From Saposhnikovia divaricata (taxonomy: Eukaryota > Streptophyta > Magnoliopsida > Apiales > Apiaceae), in the NCBI GenBank assembly GCA_036435485.1, contig CM071596.1, positions 60,809,001-60,873,000 of the forward strand: a DNA stretch of 64,000 nucleotides, read 5' to 3'. Below the pieces are notes generated by a model. That model had not been told where the DNA came from and ran no database searches. It saw nothing but the letters and a program-made list of their open reading frames with translations. Both the position numbers and the translations under genes were made by a program. Below, piece after piece: positions 41,599-53,540 of this stretch. The stretch's first letter is position 1. Each line of letters begins with the position of its first letter.

Positions 41599-43140
41599 TA
41601 TAACGCCTTAGAAATTTCGTATTTATAATTATTACTATTATTTAATATTAAATTTGGATTATATGAGGTGGATTTTTTTTTTCAGGATCAAATATGTGTG
41701 AAATCATGTTTATGTGCTTATATGATGATGTATATGTGAAATGTGGGTTCGTATAATTTTATTTGAATTTTTGACGATTTAAATCTATTTAAATCATGCA
41801 TTATTGATCATCGAAATCTTTTGCAATATCATATTTGTATATTTATTTAGGTTTTAAAATTTTTGGATGAATTATTTTGAGTCTTTTGGTATTTTAAAAT
41901 GATTTTAAGAGTTTTACTGTATTTTAAGGATCCACACTTGTAAAATTCATATTTAATTCAATTTTGATCCTAAAAATATTTTAAAAATATGGGAGTGTTT
42001 GTAATTTCATAATCTTAATTTTAAAATTTTAAATTTAATTTTCCATCTATTTTTTCTGTTAAATTTCGAATTTAAAGGTGATTTAAGGCGATTAATAGTT
42101 GATTTTTTTCAGAAATGTCAAAAGAGTATATGTATTACCCCTGTGTTTATTTAACATCCCAGCCACCGGTTTTTCCCATTTCTCCTGAACTCTCTCGAAG
42201 CCTCTCCTCTCTTCATTTCACAATCTCTCTCAAAAATCTTTTATCTCTCTCTGCACTCTCTCGGTAAAAACTCTCTCCCTGTGTACACTCTCTAATTCCC
42301 CTCTCCGCCCTTGTAAGATTCATTTGAGCTTGTAGTAACTATCTCTCTCTCTCCCCTGTTTGTAATCTACAAAGGAACTGTGTATATAGTGTATGTACGG
42401 TCGAGTTGGGTCGCGTTTTTGGGATGGGAGTATAGAGACGGGTGTGTGTGGTTGCTACCAGTATGGGTATCGTGTGTACGCTGCTGTGTTGTGTATGTAT
42501 AGTCGATTGGTTATGTCAGAACTTGGGGTCTTTTGTTGAAGCCTTGGATGTTTTCATGATAATAAGGGACGTTGGGACTGATTTGCGGCAAAAGCCCTTT
42601 GGTTTGGGCATTACACGTGAGCCAGTGGTCACCGGAGGTGAGCTCTGGCGAATCGGTGACCCTGGTTGATGAGATTTTCTTTGTATTATGCTGTTAAGCT
42701 GTACTTTATTGTCTGTATATTTCGAATTAAGGTTTTAATTGAATTGTTATATTAGTTGAGTGTTGGGTCGAATCAGAGTTTGCTTGAGAATGATGGTACA
42801 CTACTTGTTGTCGAAAGGGATGTGTCAACTGGATTACTTGTTACGAGTAGAGTCTAATCTGTGTTTTTTTCTATTTGATTCTTGCATTAGTTTTAATGAT
42901 TCGTTGATTCGTTGAACTCAGTTTTGTCACCGGATTGGTACTGTACCGATCGGATTATCTTTGTTTGGGTCGTTAGTTATGTCACGGTTGATTGTGATAC
43001 TGTTTGAAAGGCATATGAATCAGCCAATTTGTAGTTCGAGGATCCTAATCAACTTAAACCAAATTGTAATAAGTAAATATCCGTATGATCTCTCACGGGA
43101 ATCTCAGGAAGCAATATCTGTCAGAAGAAAGAAGGAAGTC
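41599..43140 (+). repeat. Truncated gypsy-type LTR related to the LARD family
   Basis: Begins TATAACGCCTTAGAAAT, matching the minus-strand LTR start of the element at 48996-61230. Similarity continues with gaps, for example AAATCATGCATTATTGATC near 41793, TTTTAAGGATCCA near 41923, GTAAAATTCATATTTAATTC near 41940 and the CT-rich block at 42180-42360. It is divergent, so a separate subfamily. No matching end (GGCGTTACA) or target duplication was found, so the right boundary is uncertain. No gene is seen; a 75-codon ORF at 42442-42669 has no recognisable features. Confidence 0.65.
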
Positions 43141-44485
43141 AATCTATAGTTTTGATGTTTCACACTAGAAGACGTATCAGGTATCTGATCAAGCCTCAGT
43201 ATAACATTGAAGTGAATGGATTCATTTACAGTGACAAAGATTTTTCGAGTGATAGATTGAAAATCAATCAAAGTACAAGAAAATTGAGAGAAGAAATAAA
43301 CCACAGCTTAAAGTCAGAAGTGAAGAAGCATCATTGAAGTTAGTCGTTCATGAACTAGACAGTACATCGAACGTCAACATAAGTCAGTGGTAATTCTTTA
43401 TTATTTTCCGTGGTTTGGGAGAATTAAATTAATTAGTTATTGATTTAATTTAATTCATTTGTAATTGATATAAATCATTTAATTGATTTAATTAATGAAT
43501 TAATTCTAATAGAATTAATTTATTTATTAAGTTAATTATTTTATCAATTAATCATGAATTAGTTAATCATTAATTAATTAAAAGGATCAATATGACTTAA
43601 TTAAATGCTGAATAGATTATGTCTTGACTGAGTTTGGTTCAGTATGACTTAAGTTAAGTCATACCGACATGACTTAAGTTTAAGTCATACCGAACAAAAG
43701 AAAATTAAGTCATACCGAGCTGCTGCAAGGAATTATGTCTTACCGACCTCAAAGCTGCTAGGTCATACCGAGGGAATTAAGTCATACCGAAGCAAGATAT
43801 TTCTGGAAAGGTGTTAGGTCATACCGACAAAAGTGGTTTAGGTCATACCGACCACACTGTTGAAGATTAAGCCATACCGACACATTTTCTAAGTCATATC
43901 GACAGAAAATAAGTCATATCTAAGGTTTAATTATGTCTTGGAGCAAGATTAAGTCATGCTGACAGCTGATTTAATAGGTCTTGAAGCAATTTAAGTCATA
44001 TCTAATCAGTACAGACCTATATAACACAGCAGAAGCAGCAGAATGAAGACAGTGCAGAACACAGCAGAATTTCTGGAAATACACAGTAGCTTTCTCTCTC
44101 AAAAATCAAGAACACCAAGAACAAATTAATTCACATAAATTCAACTTCATCATCTTTGTAATATTCTATCCGATAGAACTTGTCCACTTGTGATTCTTGT
44201 ATTACTAGCGAATTAAGTTTCCTAGTACTTATCTTGAGATTTATTAACTAAATTAGAAAAGTTCATGTCGAATTTTCTAATTAGTTATTAAACACTTGAT
44301 AATAGTTTGGATTGATTTTGTAACACCACATCAAGTTAATATACAGTTATATTCAACTTGAAATCCGTGTCAATTTATTCCGCACAAAATATTCGTTTAA
44401 GTGAAAATTATTTAACGAATAAATTTTGAGAAATTGATATAGATTGTATTCAACCCCCCCTTCTACAATCATAGTGGACCTAACA
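43141..44485 (+). repeat. Copia D 5' LTR and adjoining unassigned sequence
   Basis: The LTR end is clear: GTGGACCTAACA at 44474-44485, followed by the primer site. About 13 copies of a motif near TTAAGTCATACCGA lie between 43655 and 44000. The LTR start is not resolved because the partner LTR lies outside the window. TGTTAGGTC at 43812 matches the LTR end as an inverted repeat, but motif copies continue to its left, so I do not trust it. Sequence at 43141-43400 is unassigned; 43400-43600 is AT-rich. Confidence 0.6.
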
Positions 44486-44487
44486 AT

Positions 44488-44499
44488 TGGTATCAGAGC
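44488..44499 (+). other. Copia D primer-binding site (tRNA-iMet)
   Basis: TGGTATCAGAGC begins two bases after the LTR end, an exact match to the primer site found in Copia C. Confidence 0.95.
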
Positions 44500-44583
44500 C
44501 TATTGATTGATACACAAATCAAGATCCTAATTTTATTCCGTCAAAAATCTATCTCGAATTTTTAACTCACTTAAAAATTCATC

Positions 44584-47004
44584 ATGTCTTCAAAAAGCAT
44601 TGTTAAGATTCCCATGTTTAACAAGGACAATTATTCAATGCAGAAAAATAAAATGGAGTTGTTTCTTGATGTCGCAAATTCTAAATATTTGGGTGTTCTA
44701 CAGAACGGACCTATAATTCCAAAAGAATATGTATCTGAATCTATTGTTGGAGGAATTGTTGTAACACCTGCATCATCCTTTCCAAAGCCTGCTGCTTCTT
44801 TTACTCCTGATGAAAAAGAGGACGCAGGACTAGATAAGAATTTGAGACTTATTCTAATAGATTCCCTGGATGCTGTAATGTACAGTCATGTGATGAATTG
44901 TAAAACTGCAAAACACATGTGGGAAACTATTGAGACTATCAATGAAGGAACTGATGAAGTCAGGGAAAACAGACTTCAGATTTTAACCTCTGAGTATGAA
45001 CACTTTAGAGCTGGCCCTAATGAAGGTATTCAGGAATTGTTTGAAAGGTATAACAAAATAATCAACAACTTGCAAGTTCATGGCAAGCAATATACACAGA
45101 AGGAGATTAATATGAAGTTTTTGTTGACTATGCCCACTCATCTTGAACATAGGATTACGGCCATCAGAGAATCAAGAGATTTGAATAAGGTTTCTCTTGA
45201 AAGATTGTTTGGTGTTCTGAAAACCTATGAACTGGAACAAGTACAGCAGAGGGAAGACTCTGGTAAAGGAAGAGTGCCAAGTTCATCTACAGCTCTTGTA
45301 GTTGAGGCACCTAAGGAAGTGGAAGCTAAGGTTGTTCTACCTTACAGCTCAGACAAGGAAAAGACTGAAGTAGAACTTGGTCAAACACCACCTACTCAGG
45401 ATGGTGGAGACTTCTACTCATTGGAAGAGCTAGATCAACTGGAAGATGAATCATTGGCATTGATGGTAAGGCAATTTGGCAACTTCAAATTCAGAAGAAA
45501 TCCAAAGTACAGGTTCAAGTCAAATAACAGATTCCATAGAGGAGGCTCTTCTTCCTCTAGTAACAGGGGAGGATACAAAACTGGAGCTGTTGACAGAAGC
45601 AAGATTCGTTGCTTCAACTGTAATGAATTGGGGCACTTTGCTACTGAATGTCAGAAACCCAAGCAAACTCAAAGAAGAGATTTTGCTGCTGAGAAGAAGA
45701 AACCTGGAAAAGCCTATGTTGCGGCTGGTAAGAGTTGGGATGACACGGACAGGGAAGATGAAGAATATGGAAATTTTGCGTTGGTAGCAAATGATGAAGC
45801 ATCTGATCATCACAACAAACCGGTAATTGTTACTGACACTGATTTGATTCGTAGTCTATAAAATTCCTTAGATAATGCACAAACTGGATATAATAGACTA
45901 GATCTGCTAAGCACTAAACTTGGAAATGAAGTGTCAGAATTGAAAAAGGTGCATATTAATCAAGATCAACAAAAAGATGAAATAACAATGCTTTATAAAA
46001 AGGAGAAAGCTATTCTAGAAGTTGTAGGCAAACAAATGGCTAGAATTACTGAACTTGAAACACAGGTCAGGGCTTGTTATAATTCTGTTAAAGTTTCTAA
46101 AGAGTTTTTTAACAATCAAGTTGTAGAACGAACAACAGGTATAGGGTATGGTTACAATGAAGCTGTTGGATCGTTGGGCATAAATTCCCCTAACCCTGTT
46201 AGTGCTAAAGAAAGGGGAATACCACATGTGCTCAAAAATGTTAAAGAACCTCTATTTAAACAATCTGATGCTGGACCACCAGATATTCTTTCTATGGTTA
46301 TCCAAGAAGAAATGAGAAATGAGGATAGTGCAAATGGCACAGTCCTTGTTAAGAATAAATCTGTAAAGAACGCTAATCCAAAGAATGTTTCATCCAAGAA
46401 AGATGTCACAGTCTTTGTTAAGGCAAAATCTGTTGAGGACACTAATACAACGAATGTTTCATCCAAGAAAGATGTACCTAAAGTGCCAGTCAAAGTTGTT
46501 GAAACAGCTAGTTCTTCTAAGACTGGATTAGGTGGTAACAAGTTGAAACAGAAAAATACCATGCCTATCATTGATTCTAATCATAAAGCATGTGGTGTTA
46601 TCAATTGTATGTCTTGTGCTTTTAACAGTATACGTGCTTATTTTAATGGTAGTTATGCATGTGTTAAACAGACTGCTCCTCGAGAGCATATGAACAGGAA
46701 CAATAATGTTCGATCAAATACTGCTTTTCCTCCTCAAGTTAGGAGAGAGACATTTGTACCTAAGACTAAACAAAAGGTTACCAAGAATGTTTACCAGGTC
46801 AAATGTCCAGTCAATGACACAAGTGTTATTGCTGCTACAGAAACATGGATACCCAAGATAAAACGAAAGATTTTCAAATCTGTTTATAAGGTTAAATGTT
46901 TATTGACTAAAGAGGTTAAAATTAAAAATGTTGTTTTGCCTGATAAAGGTCAATACTTTAAATCCGCAGGACCCAATCAAATTTGGGACCCGAAGAAGGT
47001 TTAA
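44584..47004 (+). pseudogene. Copia D gag, one nonsense codon
   Basis: One frame of 807 codons from ATG at 44584 to a stop at 47002-47004, broken once by TAA at 45859-45861. The N-terminal domain is UBN2-like gag (VKIPMFNKDNYSMQKNKMEL, CKTAKHMWETIETINEGTDE, RLQILTSEYEHFRAGPNEGI). A basic Arg/Gly/Ser stretch leads to a zinc knuckle CFNCNELGHFATEC. After the stop comes a coiled coil (about 45931-46080: KEKAILEVVGKQMARITELE), then Lys/Val-rich repeats with two copies of NVSSKKDV, and a Cys-rich patch (HKACGVINCMSCAFNSI) unlike the knuckles of Copia B/C. gag ends 22 bases after the protease frame opens, and the two are in different frames. Confidence 0.88.
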
Positions 47005-48995
47005 TCCATTTGTCATTGCAGGGTAATGAACAGGTTGAACGAGTAACCTGGATCTTGGACAGTGGATGTTCAAGGCATATGACTGGAGACAGAACCCTGC
47101 TGACAAATGTGGTGGAGAAGGCCGGCCCAGTAGTTACCTTTGGAGATAACAGCAAAGGTAGAACTGATGGATATGGCAGACTTGAAGCTGGAAATGTTAT
47201 CATTGAAGAAGTGTCCTTTGTAAACGGACTTGAGCATAATTTGCTCAGTATCAGTCAATTCTGTGACAAGGGATTTGAAGTCTACTTTAATAAAAAGAAT
47301 TGTCTGATTACTCACAAAAGAAGTGAACAACCATCTCTAACGGGAGTAAGAAAAGGAAACTTGTATGTAGCCAACATGAACACTAGAAGCACTGAAGAAA
47401 TCAATTGTTTCTATTCTAAAGCATCCACAAATGAAAGTTGGCTATGGCACAAGAAACTTTCTCACCTAAATTTCAAGACGATGAACTCTCTGGTCAAGAG
47501 AGAATTGGTGAGAGGTTTACCTTCTATGGAATTTACACAGGAAGGACTATGTGATGCCTGTCAAAAAGGCAAACTAAAAAGGGCAACTCACAGAAGTACT
47601 GATATGTCTTCAATAACTGAACCTTTACAGTTACGTCACATGGATCTATTTGGTCCAGTGAATGTGATGTCTATGTCAAAGAAAAGATATGCTCTTGTGA
47701 TTGTTGATGATTTTTCAAAGTTCACATGGGACTTGTTCCTGAATTCTAAAGATTAGACTCCACAACTGGTGATTGATCACATCAAGTTAATTGAGTTGGA
47801 TTCCAAGTATCCAGTGAGGGCTATAAGGTCAGACAATGGAACTGAATTCAAGAATGCAGTTCTGAATGACTTTTGTACTGAAAAAGGTATAACCAGACAA
47901 TACTCAGCTCCAAGAACTCCTCAGCAAAATGGAGTAGTTGAAAGAAAGAATAGAACCTTGATTGAAGCTGCACGTACTATGTTAAGTGAATCAAGGCTTC
48001 CATTGTATTTTTGGGCTGAAGCTGTCAACACTGCTTGCTATACTCAGAATCGAACTCTTATCAACAAAGACTTGATGAAAACACCCTATGAAGCTATGAA
48101 TGAAAAGAAACCAACACTCAAATACTTTCACGTATTTGGAGCAAAATGCTTTGTACTTAAAGAAGGAGATGATCAAGGTGGAAAATTTGAAGCCAAAGCA
48201 CATGAAGCAATTTTTGTTGGTTATGAAAGAAGAGCTTATAAGGTGTATTTGATTGAACATCAGAAGATGATGGAAAATGTCAATGTTACATTTGATGACA
48301 CTAAACTCCCTAGTATCCAAACTGAAGATTCATCTGAAAAACTATCTTTTGAAGATATGACAGATCTAGATTCAGATGATGATAGTCCACCTGATGTTTT
48401 TGCTGATGCAAATGACAACAATGACAATGATGAGTCTAATCAGAATAATAGTGGTGAAAATAATGATAATATTGAAAACACCACTCATACTTCTGAACAC
48501 TCATCTAATCATCCTGGCAACAACTCAGGGGGAGCTAATGAAGGATCTATTAGTCATACTCAACATCACAATGAAGAACAAGGCGAATCATCAAGACTAA
48601 ATCTTCCCAGACAGACTGTTTGGAATAGAGCTCATCCTGTTGAGCTAATCGTTGGTGATCCAGATGTTGGTGTAAAGACTAGAAGAGCTTTTCAAAATCA
48701 ATGTAATTATTCATGGTTTCTATCTGAAATGGAACCTAAGAAAATTGAAGAAGCTCTTTCAGATCCTTATTGGGTGATTGCTATGCAAGATGAACTCAAT
48801 CAATTTAAACAACAAGAAGTATGGAAGCTGGTACCCAGACCTACAGATAAAACAGTGGTTGGTACTAGGTGGGTATTCAGAAACAAACTTGATGAAGATG
48901 GTACAGTAACAAGAAATAAATCAAGACTGGTAGCAAAAGGTTACTCACAATCTGAAGGCATTGACTATGATGAGACCTATGCTCCAGTGGCTAGA
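46983..48995 (+). pseudogene. Copia D pol: protease, integrase, start of RT, interrupted
   Basis: Protease motif WILDSGCSRHMTGD is intact. The pre-integrase finger reads WLWHKKLSHLNF and CDACQKGKLKRA. The integrase core shows RHMDLFGPVNVMS, VDDFSKFTW, then a TAG at 47754-47756 in the middle of the core, followed by AIRSDNGTEFKN and TPQQNGVVERKNRTLIEAAR. Then FGAKCFVLKEG, an acidic Asp/Asn/Glu/Ser-rich linker (about 48330-48600), ELIVGDPDVGVKTRRAF and the start of RT (VWKLVPRPTDKTVVGTRWVF, ARLEA-type motif cut at APVAR). The frame is interrupted at 48996 by the LARD-like insertion, which sits exactly between codons with the 5-bp duplication CTAGA. Confidence 0.9.
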
Positions 48996-51900
48996 TGTAA
49001 CGCCCCAACTTCCCAACACTGAAAATATACTTTTTCTAATAATATAAACATTGATACAGGGGAATTTTAGGAATTTTCGGCATGAAGTATTCGTAAATCT
49101 GACTATCCACCTATATTTCAACCCAAACCAAAATTTCAATTCAGAATCACAAATAAAACTTAATACACCAACGATTCCTCACCAAGGATCGATTCCAGGT
49201 TATGGTATGAAACAAGAATCTAAACCATACAAATTAGTACAATTTCTTCTACTATTCTGATTTCAATAACTATACCGTTTAATCTATAGCTTAACTCCAA
49301 TCCGTGCTTACTCGCTTTAGCTCCGAGATCTATCCTGTAAAGGCTGCCTCATTGCTTTCATATGACTCGTACGATGTAGACATCCACCCTTGTTCCTAAC
49401 TGAAAGATTAGAGAAAATGAAGCAAGAGTGAGCCAAAGAATGCTCAGCAAGCGAACAGTATAGTGAAACAATAATACTACAATGATTCATTGGTGAACAT
49501 ATCACTGACCAACTTACCTCAAAGGAATAATTCACAATTACAGAAGCTTAAGAACTTTAAAGATATAACATTTTATTTAATTCAGAAAATGGAATAGAAT
49601 TGGACTATTTTGCATTTTATTAATAAAACAATAAGGTTAGGCTGCTGATCAGTCACGCACTAACCCCGGACAAACGCACACAGCAATGTCCTTTAATGGA
49701 TCCACGGCACACATTGGCCTTAATAACTCTCGACCACGAATCTGGTCCGACCCTTTACGGTCCACATTTTTTTTAAAAAAAACAACAGTCCAATCCTATA
49801 ATCTGAATGTCAGGTGTCGGAACAATCGACCACCTCGACCAGCCAAGCACCCTGGAAACTAACGTTCCAGGTTAACAACTCAAATCTCAAGAAGAAATGA
49901 GGTCTAGTAAAATTCTGACCTAGATATCGACAAGTTCGATATAGAGAAGGGTATTATTCCATAATATATCAGTGAAACAGGGACAACAATTTCAGCACTA
50001 TTGAATGGGAATATGATAAACAGCTATTCATATTTACTGAAAATTTAAGAGCAATAATATCAACGACAAATCGAATTAATATAATGATCAAGTGACGGAA
50101 AACATGGTTCATTTGAGTGAAATGATTTATTTGCAACATGAATAATAATAATTGTAATTATAAGATAAAGCAAGGGTATAGTCAAGTGCTAAGCATTTAA
50201 TAAATTTACCAACACATTGTCAAGTTGAATCAACATAAGCGAATTAAGTAGTTTTAAAATGATCATTTGTAAAATAACTCCAAGACAATAAAATTGTAGG
50301 AAAGGTTGAAGAAAACCTCTCCTAAAGGGGTCCATTGGTGAAAATCCGTTACCAAGTTTAAACTAGCATGAGAGATTCGAATAGTTTAAAACGAAGATTT
50401 AAGAAATTCTCAATTACTTAAGGTCTCACTCATGTCAGCTAAGCACTTATAGGCTTCAGCTGCCAGAACCGGCATGACAAATATGAGTTTAAATAATTAA
50501 GAAGATCTCAATTCATTCTTGGTTTTAACCGTCACTGAGCAACACATGCCTCAACAACAGTATAAACCTCGAATTAGTTTACAATAATTTGAAGAAAACG
50601 ATCTTTGAAGATTATTAATAATGACGGGAAATATTTATATAAAATAATTTTTAAAAGAATCAACACCTGAACAATAGGTGGAGAGAATAGACAATGACAG
50701 AATAATTTTGAGAATGAGTGTTTGTAAATTAATAGAAGAAGAATGTCACTGAAAGTAAAATAAAATAAAAATAAAAGGTATGGGCATTAGCAAACATGGT
50801 TTAAAAGAAATATCGTAAAATCAACAGAACAAGTTCACATTATTTAGAATAAATATGAAGAATATAATTGCTTGCAAGAAGGAATTTCGAAAGAACAATA
50901 AATAATACAAAAGGTTTCACATCACTTGAACAATAAGTGAGGAATAGTAAACTTGCCTCAATACACGCAGTTTCCATTTCCATCACACTGATTCGTCATT
51001 CACTTTATATCAATCTCTATATAGGTTGGTATCTACTCGATCGTACGTCCGCCTTTCTTTTTATCACGATCTGCATTTACACGAATATATCGATCAGCTC
51101 CGAACTTATCTTTCTTCTCCAATTTACCCCTTTTTATACATGTACTGGCTCATAGCCGGCCTTCTATTCGTACCTATACACAAGTAAAGTACTATTTCAG
51201 TACGCTAATAATCATAACTGTCTAACTCTGTTCTACCCAATCGTGTCCTATACGCTTTACAATTTATCACATATAGCTCTTACCGATCATATTCTGAAAT
51301 TAGTAATATATAATCATATAACACTTAGCACATATTATTAATTTATATTTATACCTGTTGACACGCATCTCATATCTATTTACAAATACTTCTCATCAAT
51401 TAGTAATTCATATAGAATCACATACAATTAGTACTATACTAATCATCAATTAACAATTCATATTATTATTCGCATACTATTCCATTAGTAATATATTTAT
51501 TATACCCGAGAAATGTGTAAATACTATTTTTAGAAAGTTTATAATTTTAGAAAATTTTGACGGCATCCCCTTTATACGGGTACACTTCCCGTCGGAACAC
51601 AGCCGACAAACAATCAACCATAATCATTATAATCTTCGAAACATAATTACAACTAGTCAAGTGGTGAACAGCTCACATTATAATTACTACAAATCGAACA
51701 ATTCATGTATCAGGAAGACAACCTCAAAATAAATCCAGAATTCGATTAAAAACGGAAATGAATTCCGGCAATTACATAAAGATCCGGTCAAGTTCAAAAC
51801 AAACACAAACATTAACTTAAAATTATGCATTATACCCGAACTACAACAATGAACTCATTTACAGCATCAGTTCAAACAGGTAATCCAACAGTTAATCTAA

Positions 51901-53527
51901 TTTAATTAATTAAAGTTCTGACTGAAAACTGAAAATTCATAAAATCAATTAACGAGCTAATTCCCAACATTCAACATACAGAGGAAACCAATCCTACCAT
52001 ACCATCTCATAACAACAGAATTAAATCATTATAATCATCAATGGTGACCCTGGATTCCTGGATTAACACCCAGCAACACATACGCAAACACTGCTACCTC
52101 TCAGCCCCTCCAACTCTTTCTTTTCCTGCGTCCCTCGATCATCGCCACTATACCAACCCTCCATTACAAAAAGTTGCCAATACGCAGCTTACACCATCCC
52201 TTTCATTAACTTCTTCACCTTTCTCTAAACCACCCTTACTCACGGCAACCTTCACATCCTTCTCCCTGTCGGCCTCCCTTGTTCTGCCCCCTCCGGATAA
52301 CCCAAAACCAAGAACCCACAGCTGAATCAACACAACAACAATAACAACCGAACAGAACCCTCCCTTCTATTCTTCTTCTAGCTCTCAGTTCCTACCTCCC
52401 CTGTTTCCCTTCTAAACACTACAACCCACACTCCTGAACAACCACACTCGGCACCATCCCTTCTTCCATCCCCTCTCGGCCTTACCTCTGCTTCCTCTGA
52501 ACATGAACACACCTTCATCGACCCCAACAAAACAACAGTAACATCAATAAACTGTAAAAACAAAATCAAACAACACCTATAAAGATATATAACTCGTATT
52601 ACCTAGAATAAGCTCAACAAACATAGTCTATAGTCACTTTAATCCTCTTAATCACTCGCCTAAACATCCCATGAGCACCAGCTAGTAAAACCCAGCTGAA
52701 TCACACACATAAACACGCTCGCACACAGTATATACATACTAGTATACGTATACTTAGAGAGGAGAGGCTAAAGATTATAAGAGAGTTTGAGGAAGAGTGA
52801 TTGAGAGAGATTGTTGAGAGAATTAGTGGGAGAGATTTAGAGAGAATTGAAAGAGAGGTTAAAGAGATTCGGGAGAGTTCCCGAGAGTTCATCAACTGCT
52901 AAACTGAATTGGGGAAATGGAGTGTCGATTTATGGATTTTAAGATGGGGAGAGTAATTTAGGGATTTCAAAACTAAATTTCTAATTTAAAAACAATTCCA
53001 AAAACACAAGCTAAAATAGAAAATAGTTAAGTAATATTCTAGAAAAATCTCAAAATTATTTTTAAAATGTAGAGAATGAAATTATCTATCTCCCCATTTT
53101 TTTAAAAATATTTTTAGGATCAAAAATGAATTAAATATGAATTTTACAAGTTTGGATCCTTAAAATGCAATATAACTCTTAAAATCCTTTTAAAATACTT
53201 AAACACCACAAATAATTCTCCCACTAATTTTAAAAACTAAATAATTATACTAATATGATATTTTAAAAATTTCAGGATTTTTACACACTCCGATGATTTT
53301 ATAAAAAAATTTTAAAGATCAATAATGCATGATTTAAATAAATATTAATCATAATAATTCAAATAAAATTTACACGGACTAGCATGTTTCATAGATAAAT
53401 CATTATATAAACATGTCAACATGATTTCACATATATTCAATCATAAAAAAAATTCACCTCATAAAATCCATATTTAATATTAAATAATAATATTTATAAT
53501 TACGAATTTTATTTCTAAGGCGTTATA
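48996..53527 (-). repeat. LARD-like 3' LTR (4,532 bp)
   Basis: Plus strand runs TGTAACGCCCCAACTTCCC to AAGGCGTTATA, so on the sense (minus) strand it starts TATAACGCC and ends GGCGTTACA. A GA-rich region on the plus strand at about 52755-52890 gives a CT-rich stretch on the sense strand, a plausible transcript leader. Short ORFs up to 94 codons (for example 52041-52325) occur in both LTRs but show no protein-like features. No captured host gene is recognised. Confidence 0.93.
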
Positions 53528-53540
53528 TCCTTCCCCCCTT
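53528..53540 (-). other. LARD-like polypurine tract
   Basis: The sense (minus) strand reads AAGGGGGGAAGGA directly before the LTR start TATAACGCC, the position required for plus-strand priming. Confidence 0.85.

Noticed and set aside
42442..42669. 75-codon ORF in the LTR fragment
   Set aside because: No recognisable domain and no homologous frame in the related LARD-like LTR.
43655..44000. CRISPR-like array from regularly recurring AAGTCATACCGA words
   Set aside because: Spacing is irregular, copies are degenerate and 10-14 bp long, and the context is a plant retrotransposon LTR.
43812..44485. Copia D LTR starting at TGTTAGGTC, a 9-base inverted match to its end
   Set aside because: The LTR motif array extends well to the left of 43812, so the match is probably chance. 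No partner LTR is in the window to test it.
51559..51605. GACGG...CCGTC inverted words as a hairpin or small transposon in the LARD LTR
   Set aside because: Only five paired bases at the edge and a short inner match; no target duplication. Not convincing.
52041..52325. 94-codon ORF (and duplicate at 59744-60028) in the LARD-like LTR as a captured gene
   Set aside because: Low-complexity Pro/Ser/Thr composition, no domain, and it lies in an LTR; presence in both LTRs only reflects LTR identity.
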